A DNA stretch of 64,000 bases from JBNPEO01 sp050490315 (GTDB taxonomy: Bacteria > Actinomycetota > Actinomycetes > Actinomycetales > Micrococcaceae). Position 1 is the first letter of the stretch. Each line of letters opens with the position of its first letter. The stretch covers positions 186,001-250,000 of the forward strand of contig NZ_JBNPEO010000002.1 of the NCBI RefSeq assembly GCF_050490315.1, given 5' to 3'. The notes below the pieces were generated by a model that saw only the letters and a program-made list of their open reading frames with translations, was not told the origin of the DNA and searched no databases. Shown piece after piece: positions 8,652-17,755 of the stretch. The position numbers and the translations under genes were made by a program.

Positions 8652-9785
8652 CTAGAGAACCACCAGGTCATCAACATGAACAACTTCGCGTTGATATTCC
8701 GGACCAATGCTTTCCGCAAGCTCCATAGTGGAGTGGCCCAGCATTTGGGGAAGCTCGTGAGCCGAATAATTGACTAGCCCACGAGCAACCACTTCGCCGT
8801 CCTTGCTGGCCAACTCAACTGGGTCGCCAGCTTCAAAGTCCCCAGTGACTGCAACAATGCCAGCCGGAAGCAAAGACTTGTGCCTATCGCGGATCGCGCG
8901 GACGGCGCCGTCGTCCAAGGTGAGGCGCCCACGAACCGATGCCAAGTGGGCAAGCCAGAGCAAACGGATGGGTTTGCGCGAGCTACTTACGGCGAACCAC
9001 GTTCCAACATCCTCCCCAGCAAGGGCGGCACGAGCATTTGCCGTGGAGGTCACCAGGGCGTTGATACCGGATCCAGCGGCGATACTTGCTGCCTCGATCT
9101 TGGTTGCCATCCCACCGGTACCAACGCCTGCGGCGCCGGTTTTGCCGATGACCACTTCTGCAAGATCCTCGTAGGAATCAACACGCTCAATACGTTGCGC
9201 GCCGTCCTTGGGTGGGCCATCGTAAACGGCGTCTACGTCTGAGAGCAGCAAAAGGGCATCAGCACGGACCAAGTGCGCTACCAAAGCAGCAAGCCGGTCA
9301 TTGTCACCAAATCGGATCTCATGAGTGGCCACCGTGTCATTCTCATTGACCACCGGAACTACACCAAGGTGCAGCAGCCGGTTGAGCGCACGGAAGGCAT
9401 TGGCGTGCTGCGTGCGGCGAACTAGATCCTCGGCCGTCAAAAGAACTTGACTGACGTTGATTCCGTGCGCGCCGAAGGCATGGGTGTACTTGGCCATAAG
9501 CCGGCCCTGACCCACGCTCGCCGCTGCTTGCTGGGTAGCAAGATCGCGGGGCCTGCGGACTAGGCCAAGCGGCGCCAAGCCCGCGGCGATGGCACCAGAA
9601 GAGACCAAAATGATTTCGGCTCCCGCATTTTTGCGTTCCGCGAGTGCGTCCACCAGCGCGGTCAGGGCAGATTCGGAAATACCACCCTTGATACTGGTCA
9701 GGGAGGACGAACCTACCTTAACCACAATGCGGTTGGCCGCAGCTAAAACTTCTCGGCCGCTGAGGGCCTGAGGACTAGTGCTCAT
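8652..9785 (-). CDS. proB: Glutamate 5-kinase with PUA domain
   Basis: 377 residues from the ATG at 9785; an ATG at 9797 would add four residues. ProB phosphorylates glutamate at the gamma carboxylate and is the feedback-controlled first step of proline synthesis. The amino-acid-kinase domain (residues 10-250) shows IVVKVGSSSLTS, VSSGAIAAGLAPLG, VVPVVNENDTVA and GTGGMATKIEAA. A C-terminal PUA domain (about 270-360, with GIVAVTGDFEAGDPV) is present, as in the E. coli-type enzyme. The start overlaps the end of obgE by 11 bp, so translation is probably coupled. Confidence 0.96.
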   Translation of the reverse strand: MSTSPQALSGREVLAAANRIVVKVGSSSLTSIKGGISESALTALVDALAERKNAGAEIILVSSGAIAAGLAPLGLVRRPRDLATQQAAASVGQGRLMAKYTHAFGAHGINVSQVLLTAEDLVRRTQHANAFRALNRLLHLGVVPVVNENDTVATHEIRFGDNDRLAALVAHLVRADALLLLSDVDAVYDGPPKDGAQRIERVDSYEDLAEVVIGKTGAAGVGTGGMATKIEAASIAAGSGINALVTSTANARAALAGEDVGTWFAVSSSRKPIRLLWLAHLASVRGRLTLDDGAVRAIRDRHKSLLPAGIVAVTGDFEAGDPVELASKDGEVVARGLVNYSAHELPQMLGHSTMELAESIGPEYQREVVHVDDLVVL

Positions 9786-11379
9786 CCCCGTCGGCAAAAT
9801 CGTCTTTGTCCAGTGCGCTCTCGGTCAACGGTGCAGGTGTACGACGGCGGTTCGTGGACTCCGTCCAAATTCCCGCCTTACGCTCGGCTTCTAGCTCAGC
9901 ACGTGCTGCCGCCTTCGCGTCACGACGTTCGATCTGCTCTTCACGCTTCTGTGAACGGGTGGGGCGATCGCCAATGTCGGCAATACGAACGTCAGTACCG
10001 CGAGGTGCGGCAAGAAGTTCTGCACCGGCCATCATGGTGGGCTCCCAGTCGAAGACAACGCCGTCGTCTTCACCAATAACCACTGTGTCTCCAGGGGTGG
10101 CACCCATCTTGAACAGTTCGGTTTCAATACCGAGCTTGGCCAGACGGTCACCCAAGTAACCAATAGCTTCTTCGTTGGTGAAGTCAGTCTGCTTGACCCA
10201 GCGCACAGGCTTGTCGCCCAATACGCGGAACAACGGCTCGAGGTTCTTCTCTTCACGACGGATCTTAAAGCCAGACTCGTTGACTGCGCGCGGGCGCAAT
10301 ACAGGTGCCTGAACCTTGGGCGGCGCAGAAGCTAGTGCATCCCGAGCGGCCTGAACGATCTCTGCCATGGCAAAGCCCAGTTGACGCAAGCCTTCGTGAC
10401 TGGTGGCCGAGATTTCAAATACCCGGTAGCCCTTGGCTTCAAGCTCGGGGCGAACGAACTCTGCCATGTCCTTACCGTCAGGCAAGTCAACCTTGTTCAG
10501 AGCAACAAGCTTGGGGCGTTGATTGAGGGGAATCACTTCGCCGTCTGCGCCCGCGTAGCTCATGTCTACGGCGTAACGGTCAAGCTCTTGTTCAATGGTT
10601 GCCAAGTCGCTGAGCGGATCGCGGTCAGCTTCAAGCGTTCCGCAGTCCAGAACGTGTACCAGTGCAGCGCAACGCTCAACGTGGCGCAGGAAGTGGTGTC
10701 CCAATCCCTTTCCTTCGCTGGCGCCTTCGATGAGGCCCGGGACGTCTGCAATGGTGAAGCGAACGTCACCCGATTGGACCACGCCCAGGTTCGGGACCAA
10801 GGTAGTAAAGGGGTAGTCGGCAATCTTGGGCCGGGCCGCGGACATCGCAGCGATCAGGCTGGATTTACCGGCCGAGGGGAAACCAACCAACGCAATATCT
10901 GCAATGGATTTGAGTTCTAGAACGATGTCTCGAGCGTCGCCTTCAATACCCAAGAGTGCAAAGCCGGGCGCACGGCGCTTTTGTGATGACAGCGAAGCGT
11001 TACCCAAACCACCCAGACCGCCTGCTGCGGCCATGTATTCGGCGCCAATACCTACCAGGTCAGCGAGTACTTCGCCGTCCTTGTTTTTGACTACCGTGCC
11101 GTCTGGTACGGGCAGGATGAGCGTCTCACCGCTCTTTCCGCCGCGCCAGTCACCCATACCCGGTCCGCCGTTGCTGGCGTGACGGTGGGGTGCGTGGTGG
11201 TAGTCCAAAAGCGTTGTGGTTTGGCCGTCAACGCGAAGAATCACGTCACCGCCATCGCCACCATTACCGCCGTCGGGTCCGCCCAAAGGCTTGAACTTTT
11301 CGCGGTGGACGGAAACACAACCGTGGCCGCCGCTACCGCCGGATACGTGAAGTACTACCCGGTCTACAAAGCTGGCCAC
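9775..11379 (-). CDS. obgE: Obg family GTPase ObgE/CgtA
   Basis: 534 residues from a GTG at 11379 behind GAGGAG. The Gly-rich Obg fold (1-158, GGPDGGNGGDGGDVILRVDG) is followed by the G domain with G1 GFPSAGKSS at about 166, G3 DVPGLIEGA, and G4 NKVD. Then come the OCT domain (about 350-435, PVRWVKQTDFTNEEAIGYL) and a charged C-terminal extension (RREEQIERRDAKAAARAELEAERKAG) of the kind seen in actinobacteria. ObgE binds the 50S subunit late in assembly and responds to ppGpp. Separated from rpmA by a terminator, it starts a new unit with proB and proA. Confidence 0.97.
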   Translation of the reverse strand: MASFVDRVVLHVSGGSGGHGCVSVHREKFKPLGGPDGGNGGDGGDVILRVDGQTTTLLDYHHAPHRHASNGGPGMGDWRGGKSGETLILPVPDGTVVKNKDGEVLADLVGIGAEYMAAAGGLGGLGNASLSSQKRRAPGFALLGIEGDARDIVLELKSIADIALVGFPSAGKSSLIAAMSAARPKIADYPFTTLVPNLGVVQSGDVRFTIADVPGLIEGASEGKGLGHHFLRHVERCAALVHVLDCGTLEADRDPLSDLATIEQELDRYAVDMSYAGADGEVIPLNQRPKLVALNKVDLPDGKDMAEFVRPELEAKGYRVFEISATSHEGLRQLGFAMAEIVQAARDALASAPPKVQAPVLRPRAVNESGFKIRREEKNLEPLFRVLGDKPVRWVKQTDFTNEEAIGYLGDRLAKLGIETELFKMGATPGDTVVIGEDDGVVFDWEPTMMAGAELLAAPRGTDVRIADIGDRPTRSQKREEQIERRDAKAAARAELEAERKAGIWTESTNRRRTPAPLTESALDKDDFADGDEH

Positions 11380-11451
11380 GTGGATCTCCTCAATGCTCTA
11401 GAACTCAATACCCTGCGGGCACCTTGTTCGATTCTAATGCTGTTAAAAGCA

Positions 11452-11483
11452 CAGTGGAGCGGACCCGAGGGCCCGCTCCACTG
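11452..11483 (-). terminator. Terminator between rpmA and obgE
   Basis: An 11-bp perfect stem (CAGTGGAGCGG / CCGCTCCACTG) with a 10-nt loop, followed on the minus strand by TGCTTTTAAC. It lies just past the rpmA stop and should separate the ribosomal pair from the obgE operon, at least partly. Confidence 0.75.
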
Positions 11484-11497
11484 GCAAAAACTATTTA

Positions 11498-11761
11498 TTA
11501 CTCTGCGGCAGCAGCAGCAACAATGTTCACTACGCGACGGCCACGGCGAGTACCAAACTCAACCGAACCTGCCTCGAGTGCGAACAGGGTGTCGTCGCCG
11601 CCACGTCCCACACCGGCACCCGGGTGGAAGTGGGTGCCACGCTGGCGAACGATGATTTCGCCTGCAGAAACAACCTGGCCGCCGAAGCGCTTTACACCCA
11701 GGTACTGGGCGTTGGAGTCACGACCGTTGCGAGTGGAGCTCGCGCCTTTTTTATGTGCCAT
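11498..11761 (-). CDS. rpmA: 50S ribosomal protein L27
   Basis: 87 residues. L27 (bL27) reaches the peptidyl-transferase centre with its N-terminal tail. The sequence begins MAHKKGASSTRNGRDSNAQY, so there is no cleavable N-terminal extension of Firmicute type, and continues with GVKRFGGQ and RQRGTHFHPG. The tail ends in an alanine run. It follows rplU by 51 bp, the usual pair. Confidence 0.98.
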   Translation of the reverse strand: MAHKKGASSTRNGRDSNAQYLGVKRFGGQVVSAGEIIVRQRGTHFHPGAGVGRGGDDTLFALEAGSVEFGTRRGRRVVNIVAAAAAE

Positions 11762-11812
11762 TTGAAATGCCTACCTTTACGACTATGTGAAAACCTGGAA
11801 GCAACCCGAAAG

Positions 11813-12133
11813 TTACTTGATACCGGTGATCTTTACCTTGGTCAGTTCCTGACGGTGACCTTGGCGCTTCTTGTAGCCGGTCTTGTTCTTGAACTTCTGA
11901 ATGACAATCTTCGGGCCACGGAAATCTTCTAGGATTTCAGCAGTAACCGTAACCTTGGCCAGGTCAGCTGCAGCAGTGGTGAGCTTGTCACCATCTACCA
12001 AAAGCAGTGCGGGCAGCTCAATGGTGCTACCTGCTCCACCGGCGACGCGGTTAAGGGTTACGTAGTCTCCAACGGAGACCTTCTCTTGGCGGCCGCCGGC
12101 GCGGACAATCGCGTACACCACTTGGGAACTCAC
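11813..12133 (-). CDS. rplU: 50S ribosomal protein L21
   Basis: 106 residues starting at a GTG at 12133, with GAGAG just upstream; a later GTG would start at VYAIVRAGGRQ. The bL21 motifs AIVRAGGRQEKVSVGD and the C-terminal YKKRQGHRQELTKVKITGI are clear. L21 binds 23S rRNA near helix 46. It heads the rplU-rpmA unit, with 334 bp of non-coding DNA before it. Confidence 0.98.
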   Translation of the reverse strand: MSSQVVYAIVRAGGRQEKVSVGDYVTLNRVAGGAGSTIELPALLLVDGDKLTTAAADLAKVTVTAEILEDFRGPKIVIQKFKNKTGYKKRQGHRQELTKVKITGIK

Positions 12134-12467
12134 TTCTCTCGACGTTTCTTACTAAAGTTTGCGTGAAGGATCTGCATTGAATGCTGTTGACCCTTGCTGT
12201 GCCTCAACGCCGTGGAACTCAAAAGAGCTCCGTGTGGGAATCCGTGGATAAATACCACCAGGATCAAACCCAAGTGTTGGCGTAAGCACCGAAGAACTAG
12301 AATACGCTAATTCCGCTACTCGCTGCAAATGAGGCTGGCTTCGACACGCTTCCCGTGGTAGACACCACATTCTTTCCGGACCTAATCCGTTGGCCGAAGC
12401 CAACTTTCATCCGAGTGCACGTCGAAACCGCGCTTGACTATTCTAGCCTGACTCTATGGCCAGAAAC
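12134..12467 (-). promoter_or_regulatory. rplU upstream/leader region (no gene)
   Basis: This 334-bp interval has no convincing gene; an 83-codon frame inside it has no ribosome site or family resemblance. On the minus strand a TAGAAT hexamer lies near 12442 and TATTCT near 12300, either of which could be a -10 box, but no good -35 is visible. Close to rplU the transcript can fold a small hairpin from GCATT/AATGC. Long leaders before rplU are usual in actinobacteria and may carry autoregulation by L21; that is inference. Confidence 0.4.
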
Positions 12468-14102
12468 CTATCCGTGGCGGCGTGGCGCGTCGAAGAATTC
12501 CACCTCATACTGGCAAGCCGCCGCAAAAGCAGTCTTCATAGCTTCCCGCTCGGGCGCTGAAGCACCAACTGCAGCCTCATCCGCCAGAGTAATTGCCGTC
12601 CGGGTTGCCTCGGCAAATTCCTCATCCGCATAATTCTTTAACCATTGGGCATAGGGATGTGTGGCCGGCTCCCCCGCATCACAAAATTGTGCGTAGAGTA
12701 CTGCGCCCACCTCGGCATAAATCCAGAAACACGGCAGAACTGCCGCAACCACCACGGGATAGTTGCCCTGGGCAGCAGCCGCATCCAAATGATCCAAATA
12801 GGTCTGCGTTACGGGCCCGGGTGGGGTGATACCGATTGGAGAGCCGACGAAACCACCATCTGCGTAGGAGGACAACCAGTTGCGGTGAAGTTCTGCTTCG
12901 ACCTCAATGCACTGAGCAGCCGAATGAGCCCAGAAGTCTTTTGCCCCTTGGTGTGGCGCAAGCTCGCTGGCTCTTTGCAACACTCGTGAATACCCGTTGA
13001 GGTACAGGGCGTCTTGCGAGAGGTAATAGGCGAAGTCTTTGGCACTCAAGGAACCATCGCTGAGCTCCTTGATGAAGCCGAGCTTGTAGATGGCACTCAA
13101 GGACTCCGCTGCGAGCCGCCACCACTCACGAGCGTGCTCCCCCGCCGTCCCGTTCGGTGTTGACGTGGGTTGATGACCGCTCCAAGCCTGGCCATTCCAT
13201 AGGGCGTGAAAGTGGTTCACCGGTCCGTGGCCGCTCCCAACGTTGAGCTGGTCGGCACTTTCAAGGGCGTCAACCAGCCATGATTTGGCTTCCCGAACGG
13301 AAAGTACCCAATCCTGTGTGGAGACAAAGATGGTGGCTAAGGCTGAGGAGAGGGAGCATCCGGTCCCGTGGGTGTTGCGAGTATCTACCCGCGCCGATTC
13401 AAAGAGCACCACCTCTTCAGCAAGAAAACCAACGGTGTTGATTAGTGCGTCAGGGCATACCGGACCGTCCAAATGGCCGCCTTTGACCAGCACCGTAGAA
13501 CCCAGTTCTGCAGCTAAGCGCTTTCCTTGCTCGAGGGCCTCCGCCCACGATTGCACCACAGGCTCGCCTAAAAGCGCTGCCAGTTCAGGAATATTAGGGG
13601 TGATCAAATCCGCCAACGGTAAAAGCTCACGCATGGCTGCTTCGGCGTCCGGATCCAATAGCCGGTCACCGCTGCTGGCCACCATAACAGGATCCAGTAC
13701 GACGACGGCTGGCTGCGTTCTCGTCAACCAAGCAGCGACCGTACGGATCACCTCAGCGTTGCCGAGCATCCCGATTTTGACGGCGTCAACGTCAATGTCA
13801 GCGGAAATCGATTCAAGCTGTTGATTCAAAAAAACTGTTGGTGGCACGTGCACACCCTGAACACCTCGAGTGTTTTGTGCCGTGAGCGCGGTGATCACAG
13901 CCATTCCGTAGCCGCCGTTGGCTGCAATACTTTTGAGATCTGCTTGAATTCCTGCCCCGCCCGAAGGGTCTGAGCCAGCAATGCTTAACACCCGTGGAAT
14001 CCGCTGTTGCCCATTGTGTGCCGCCTCAGGCGTCGAGGCAGGATGATCCGTTAGGGCAAAGTGGTGCGGAAAAATGCTGGGCTGAGTCAATTCTGTTGCC
14101 AT
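12468..14102 (-). CDS. thiD: Bifunctional HMP(-P) kinase ThiD / TenA-type aminopyrimidine hydrolase
   Basis: 544 residues fusing two thiamin enzymes. Residues 35-305 are ThiD (VLSIAGSDPSGGAGIQADLK, VLDPVMVASSGDRLL, VLVKGGH, NTHGTGCSLSSA), which phosphorylates hydroxymethylpyrimidine and its phosphate. Residues about 325-540 are TenA (EWWRLAAESLSAIY, then the catalytic cysteine in LPCFWIYAEVG), which salvages pyrimidine from degraded thiamin. The fusion links salvage to phosphorylation. It sits between rne and rplU with its own upstream terminator boundary, a break in an otherwise conserved order. No TPP riboswitch fits in the roughly 40-bp leader. Confidence 0.93.
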   Translation of the reverse strand: MATELTQPSIFPHHFALTDHPASTPEAAHNGQQRIPRVLSIAGSDPSGGAGIQADLKSIAANGGYGMAVITALTAQNTRGVQGVHVPPTVFLNQQLESISADIDVDAVKIGMLGNAEVIRTVAAWLTRTQPAVVVLDPVMVASSGDRLLDPDAEAAMRELLPLADLITPNIPELAALLGEPVVQSWAEALEQGKRLAAELGSTVLVKGGHLDGPVCPDALINTVGFLAEEVVLFESARVDTRNTHGTGCSLSSALATIFVSTQDWVLSVREAKSWLVDALESADQLNVGSGHGPVNHFHALWNGQAWSGHQPTSTPNGTAGEHAREWWRLAAESLSAIYKLGFIKELSDGSLSAKDFAYYLSQDALYLNGYSRVLQRASELAPHQGAKDFWAHSAAQCIEVEAELHRNWLSSYADGGFVGSPIGITPPGPVTQTYLDHLDAAAAQGNYPVVVAAVLPCFWIYAEVGAVLYAQFCDAGEPATHPYAQWLKNYADEEFAEATRTAITLADEAAVGASAPEREAMKTAFAAACQYEVEFFDAPRRHG

Positions 14103-14144
14103 TCCGTGGAACCCCCTTCAAGATTTGCCCCCAATCTATAGCAA

Positions 14145-14177
14145 AAGAGGAGCACCCCTAGCAGGGATGCTCCTCTT
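14145..14177 (-). terminator. Terminator downstream of rne
   Basis: A 15-bp stem with one mismatch (AAGAGGAGCAYCCCT type) and a 3-nt loop, followed on the minus strand by TTTTGC. It lies about 48 bp past the rne stop and should isolate rne from the thiD-tenA fusion. Confidence 0.82.
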
Positions 14178-14224
14178 GTGACGCTAGCTCAGAACCAGCC
14201 CCGAACCTCTAGAGTTCCGAGCCG

Positions 14225-17200
14225 TTAGAGTTCAGAGGCCGGGACACCAACACCCAAGATCACCGGTGCTTGCTTAGCCGGCGCTTGAACGCTTTTGGTG
14301 AGCTCTCGAGCTTCAGGTGCCTTAGCTTCGTGAGTTCCGGAGCTTGCTGGTGCAACATTGCTCTGGAGCTCGACGTTTGTTTCCAACGCTGCGCCCTGTG
14401 CACGGCTTGCGCTACGGCGGCGACGTCCACGACTGGTGCTGCTACCAACGGGTGCTGCCACAGCTGTAGCCGGTTCGTCAGTAGCTGCTTCGAGGTCCGC
14501 CGGTTCAGTGGCCGCAGAGTCATTACCGCCAAGCGTAGCGAAAGCTGCGTTGAGCACGTCCAAACTCAGAGCCGGTGCAGCACTGACTGCCGCTGCCGTG
14601 CTTGTTGCCACCGGAATGACTACTTCTTCACCGTCAAAACGAAGCACAGCGCGAGCGGCACCTTCGTTCTCCACAGCTTCCGTGCCCTTCTCAGCGCTTG
14701 TCGCCTGAGTAGCGGCAGTCGCGTCGCTCTCATAAGCGTCCGCGCTATGAGCGTCCGCGTTATGAGCGTCGGCGCTATGAGAGTCGGCGCTCTGAGCATC
14801 GTCGTAATGAGCATGGGCTGCGTGAGCTGCAGCGGCGATGTTAGCCAGCGCGTGGCGAACCGCTTCAGCCTTAGCCTGGCGATCCTCGTCAAACTCTTCT
14901 TCAACCGCTACCGGGTTCGCCGGGATCAGTTCGAGCTGCTGCTGTTGCTGCTGCTCGCCTGCCACGTTTCCACCCTTGCCACGACGACGGCGACGTTCGC
15001 TCCGTACGCTGGGCTGCTGGTTTTCCGAGCGGCTTTGATCCCGATTCTGCTCACGGTTTTGATCACGCTGGGCCTCCCGGCTGTGATCCCGGTGCTGGTG
15101 ATCAGCGGACGAGGTGCTGGAACGGCGGTGTTCAACGGGTTCGTCGTGAGTAACCACACCACGACCGTCGCAGACCTCGCACTGCTCACCGAATACCTCA
15201 AGCAAGCCTGTGCCCATACGCTTACGCGTCATCTGCACTAGGCCCAATGATGTCACTTCGGCCACCTGATGCTTAGTCCGGTCCCGGCCCAAGCACTCAA
15301 CCATACGACGCAGCACGAGGTCGCGGTTAGACTCCAAAACCATGTCGATGAAGTCGATCACAATGATTCCACCGATGTCACGCAGGCGAAGCTGACGAAC
15401 AACTTCCTCAGCGGCTTCGAGGTTGTTCTTTGTCACCGTTTCTTCAAGGTTTCCGCCACTGCCGGTGAACTTACCAGTGTTGACGTCCACCACGGTCATG
15501 GCCTCGGTGCGGTCAATGACCAAGGAACCACCAGAGGGCAAAAAGACCTTACGGTCCAGAGCCTTGTGGATCTGCTCATCAATGCGCCATGCGGAGAAAA
15601 TGTCCCGGTCCTCGGTCCACTTTTCCAAACGACCCACCAAATCCGGCGCCACGTACGTAACGTAGGCCTCAATGGTGTCCCACGCTTCTTCACCGGAGAC
15701 GATCAACTTGGAAAAGTCCTCGTTGAAAACGTCACGCACTACCTTGATGGTGAGGTCAGGTTCGCCGTAGAGCAGTTCAGGAGCAAGGATCTTGGTGGAG
15801 GTGGCTTGTGACTCGATACCTTCCCACTGAGCGCGCAGACGATTGATGTCATGCGTGAGCTCTTCCTCAGAAGCACCCTCAGCAGCCGTGCGAACAATAA
15901 CGCCCGCGTTTTCCGGCAAACGGTCCTTCAGAATGCGCTTGAGACGGTTACGCTCAACGTCCGGGAGCTTACGGGAAATGCCCGTCATTGAACCGCCCGG
16001 CACGTACACCAAGTAGCGGCCCGGCAGCGAAATCTGGCTCGTCAGTCGAGCACCCTTGTGCCCTACCGGGTCCTTGGACACCTGAACTAAAACGGAATCG
16101 CCGGACTTCAAAGCATTCTCAATGCGGCGAGCTTTTCCTTCGAGATGAACTGAATCCCAGTTGACTTCGCCTGCGTACAGGACAGCGTTACGGCCACGTC
16201 CAATGTCCACAAATGCAGCTTCCATGGACGGCAAAACATTCTGCACGCGGCCCAAGTAAACGTTGCCAATCAGCGAGTCCTGCTGCGTTTTGGAGACAAA
16301 GTGCTCTGCCAATACGCCGTCTTCGAGGACGCCGATTTGAATCCTGTCGTCGCGCTGACGAACAATCATTTGGCGGTCTACGGATTCACGGCGAGCCAAG
16401 AACTCGGCTTCCGTGATGACTTGGCGGCGACGGCCAGTCTCGCGAGACTCCCGGCGACGCTGCTTCTTAGCTTCCAAACGAGTGGAACCCTTGACACTGG
16501 TAACCCGGTTTGACGGTGCAGACTCAGTGACGGCACGCGGAGCACGCACACGGGTCACCGTGTTAGGCGGATCGTCGTCTCCACCACCGGTCAACTCAAG
16601 ATCCTGGTCACCGCGGCGGCGACGCCGACGCCGACGTGAGGTCACGCCGTCGTTATTGCTGTCGTTGTCCGGCTCAACCTCTTCCTCGTTGGGATCCTCA
16701 AACTCGTCCGTGTCCGGATTCTCAGAGGATTCGTTCCGGGAACCACCGCGGGAGCGGTTGCGGCGGCTACGGCTACGACGACGACGGCGTGAACCGGCGT
16801 CGCCCTCTTCCTCGTCGAGGTCCTCAGCTTCATCAATGTCGGCACTGACCTCGGCGGGGGTGCGAACAACCACGCTCAAGTCAGGGGCCTGGAAAATCAC
16901 CGAGCTCGCCGAGACGGGCTCCATAAACAGCGAAGTAATAGACGGGGCAGGTTTCTCTTCTGCCGGAACTGCTCCGTCCTCCGTGGTGACAGACGGCGCA
17001 GCTTCCTTGACCTCAGGTGTTGCCGTTCCAGCTGGCTGGGTTTCCTCGGTGAGCTGGGGTTCTTCGGCTGGCTGGGAAGCTGCCTCATCGGTGACTGGCT
17101 TTTTGCTGCGCGAATTACGTGAGGTGTTGCGTCCTGAATTTCGGCGACTAGCTCCTCTGGTGGTGGCTTCAGCAACCGGTGTTTCAGACACAGTTGCATC

Positions 17201-17755
17201 AGGCACAGGTGCTTCAGACACAGGTGCTTCTACAACAGGGGCTTCAACGACGGCGGCTGAAGCTTCAGGCTCTGAAACTTCAGGCGCAGCGGCTTCTACA
17301 GTGGCTGCTGCGCGGCTGGCGCGTTGGCGGCTAGCGGCCGGTTGGGCCTTCATTTTGGTGGTGCGGGTGCGGCGGGCCGGGGCAGCAGTTGCGGCTTCCG
17401 ACGTCGAACTTTCTACCTGCAGAGGTTCCACTGGCGCTGCTTCAGTGGTTGGCTGAGCCGCTGACTCACCCGGAGCAGCTGCTTTACGTGTCCGGCGAAC
17501 TGGGGCTTTGCGCGTCCGTTTGGGCGCTGGCTCGGCGGTAGCTTCCGCTGCATTCGTTACAGCGGCCGGTGTAGCGTCGATTGCTTCGCTGGCGTCAGCT
17601 TCAGAGGTATTAGTGGCTGCTGCGGCTGGCTTGCGGCGGCTACGCGTGGGGCGCTTTGCGGGCGCTTTGGCTGATTCATTGGTATCAGCGTTGGTGTTTT
17701 GCTGTGGTGCTGACGTTGATTCGTCATTACCCGTTGTTATTTGGTCACTGTCCAT
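14225..17755 (-). CDS. rne: Ribonuclease E/G family endoribonuclease with long disordered flanks
   Basis: 1176 residues from the ATG at 17755, chosen because GGCAGGAG lies 10 bp upstream; an earlier start at 17821 has no such site. Central domain, about residues 445-910: an S1 domain (RIQIGVLEDG...SLIGNVYLGRVQNVLPSMEAAFVDIG), the catalytic part with MTVVDVNTGKF and GGIIVIDFIDM (metal-binding Asp residues), and a Zn-link CEVC. The N-terminal 440 residues are Ala/Pro/Glu-rich with Arg-rich blocks; the C-terminus holds SADAH-type pentapeptide repeats. RNase E cuts AU-rich single-stranded RNA in mRNA decay and rRNA/tRNA maturation, and the disordered arms probably tether partners. Confidence 0.96.
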   Translation of the reverse strand: MDSDQITTGNDESTSAPQQNTNADTNESAKAPAKRPTRSRRKPAAAATNTSEADASEAIDATPAAVTNAAEATAEPAPKRTRKAPVRRTRKAAAPGESAAQPTTEAAPVEPLQVESSTSEAATAAPARRTRTTKMKAQPAASRQRASRAAATVEAAAPEVSEPEASAAVVEAPVVEAPVSEAPVPDATVSETPVAEATTRGASRRNSGRNTSRNSRSKKPVTDEAASQPAEEPQLTEETQPAGTATPEVKEAAPSVTTEDGAVPAEEKPAPSITSLFMEPVSASSVIFQAPDLSVVVRTPAEVSADIDEAEDLDEEEGDAGSRRRRRSRSRRNRSRGGSRNESSENPDTDEFEDPNEEEVEPDNDSNNDGVTSRRRRRRRRGDQDLELTGGGDDDPPNTVTRVRAPRAVTESAPSNRVTSVKGSTRLEAKKQRRRESRETGRRRQVITEAEFLARRESVDRQMIVRQRDDRIQIGVLEDGVLAEHFVSKTQQDSLIGNVYLGRVQNVLPSMEAAFVDIGRGRNAVLYAGEVNWDSVHLEGKARRIENALKSGDSVLVQVSKDPVGHKGARLTSQISLPGRYLVYVPGGSMTGISRKLPDVERNRLKRILKDRLPENAGVIVRTAAEGASEEELTHDINRLRAQWEGIESQATSTKILAPELLYGEPDLTIKVVRDVFNEDFSKLIVSGEEAWDTIEAYVTYVAPDLVGRLEKWTEDRDIFSAWRIDEQIHKALDRKVFLPSGGSLVIDRTEAMTVVDVNTGKFTGSGGNLEETVTKNNLEAAEEVVRQLRLRDIGGIIVIDFIDMVLESNRDLVLRRMVECLGRDRTKHQVAEVTSLGLVQMTRKRMGTGLLEVFGEQCEVCDGRGVVTHDEPVEHRRSSTSSADHQHRDHSREAQRDQNREQNRDQSRSENQQPSVRSERRRRRGKGGNVAGEQQQQQQLELIPANPVAVEEEFDEDRQAKAEAVRHALANIAAAAHAAHAHYDDAQSADSHSADAHNADAHSADAYESDATAATQATSAEKGTEAVENEGAARAVLRFDGEEVVIPVATSTAAAVSAAPALSLDVLNAAFATLGGNDSAATEPADLEAATDEPATAVAAPVGSSTSRGRRRRSASRAQGAALETNVELQSNVAPASSGTHEAKAPEARELTKSVQAPAKQAPVILGVGVPASEL

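Noticed and set aside
12152..12403. 83-codon frame before rplU
   Set aside because: No ribosome site, no homology and location in the rplU leader.
14103..14224. Possible TPP riboswitch before thiD-tenA
   Set aside because: The leader after the rne terminator is about 40 bp and lacks any THI-box pattern such as CTGAGA and its partner arms.
14270..15241. Long Cys/Val/Leu-rich plus-strand frame opposite rne
   Set aside because: It is the antisense of the low-complexity RNase E C-terminal arm, with amino-acid bias explained by it.
16413..17456. 347-codon plus-strand frame opposite the RNase E N-terminus
   Set aside because: Ser/Arg/Thr-rich mirror of the repetitive rne codons, no start signal, no known domain.
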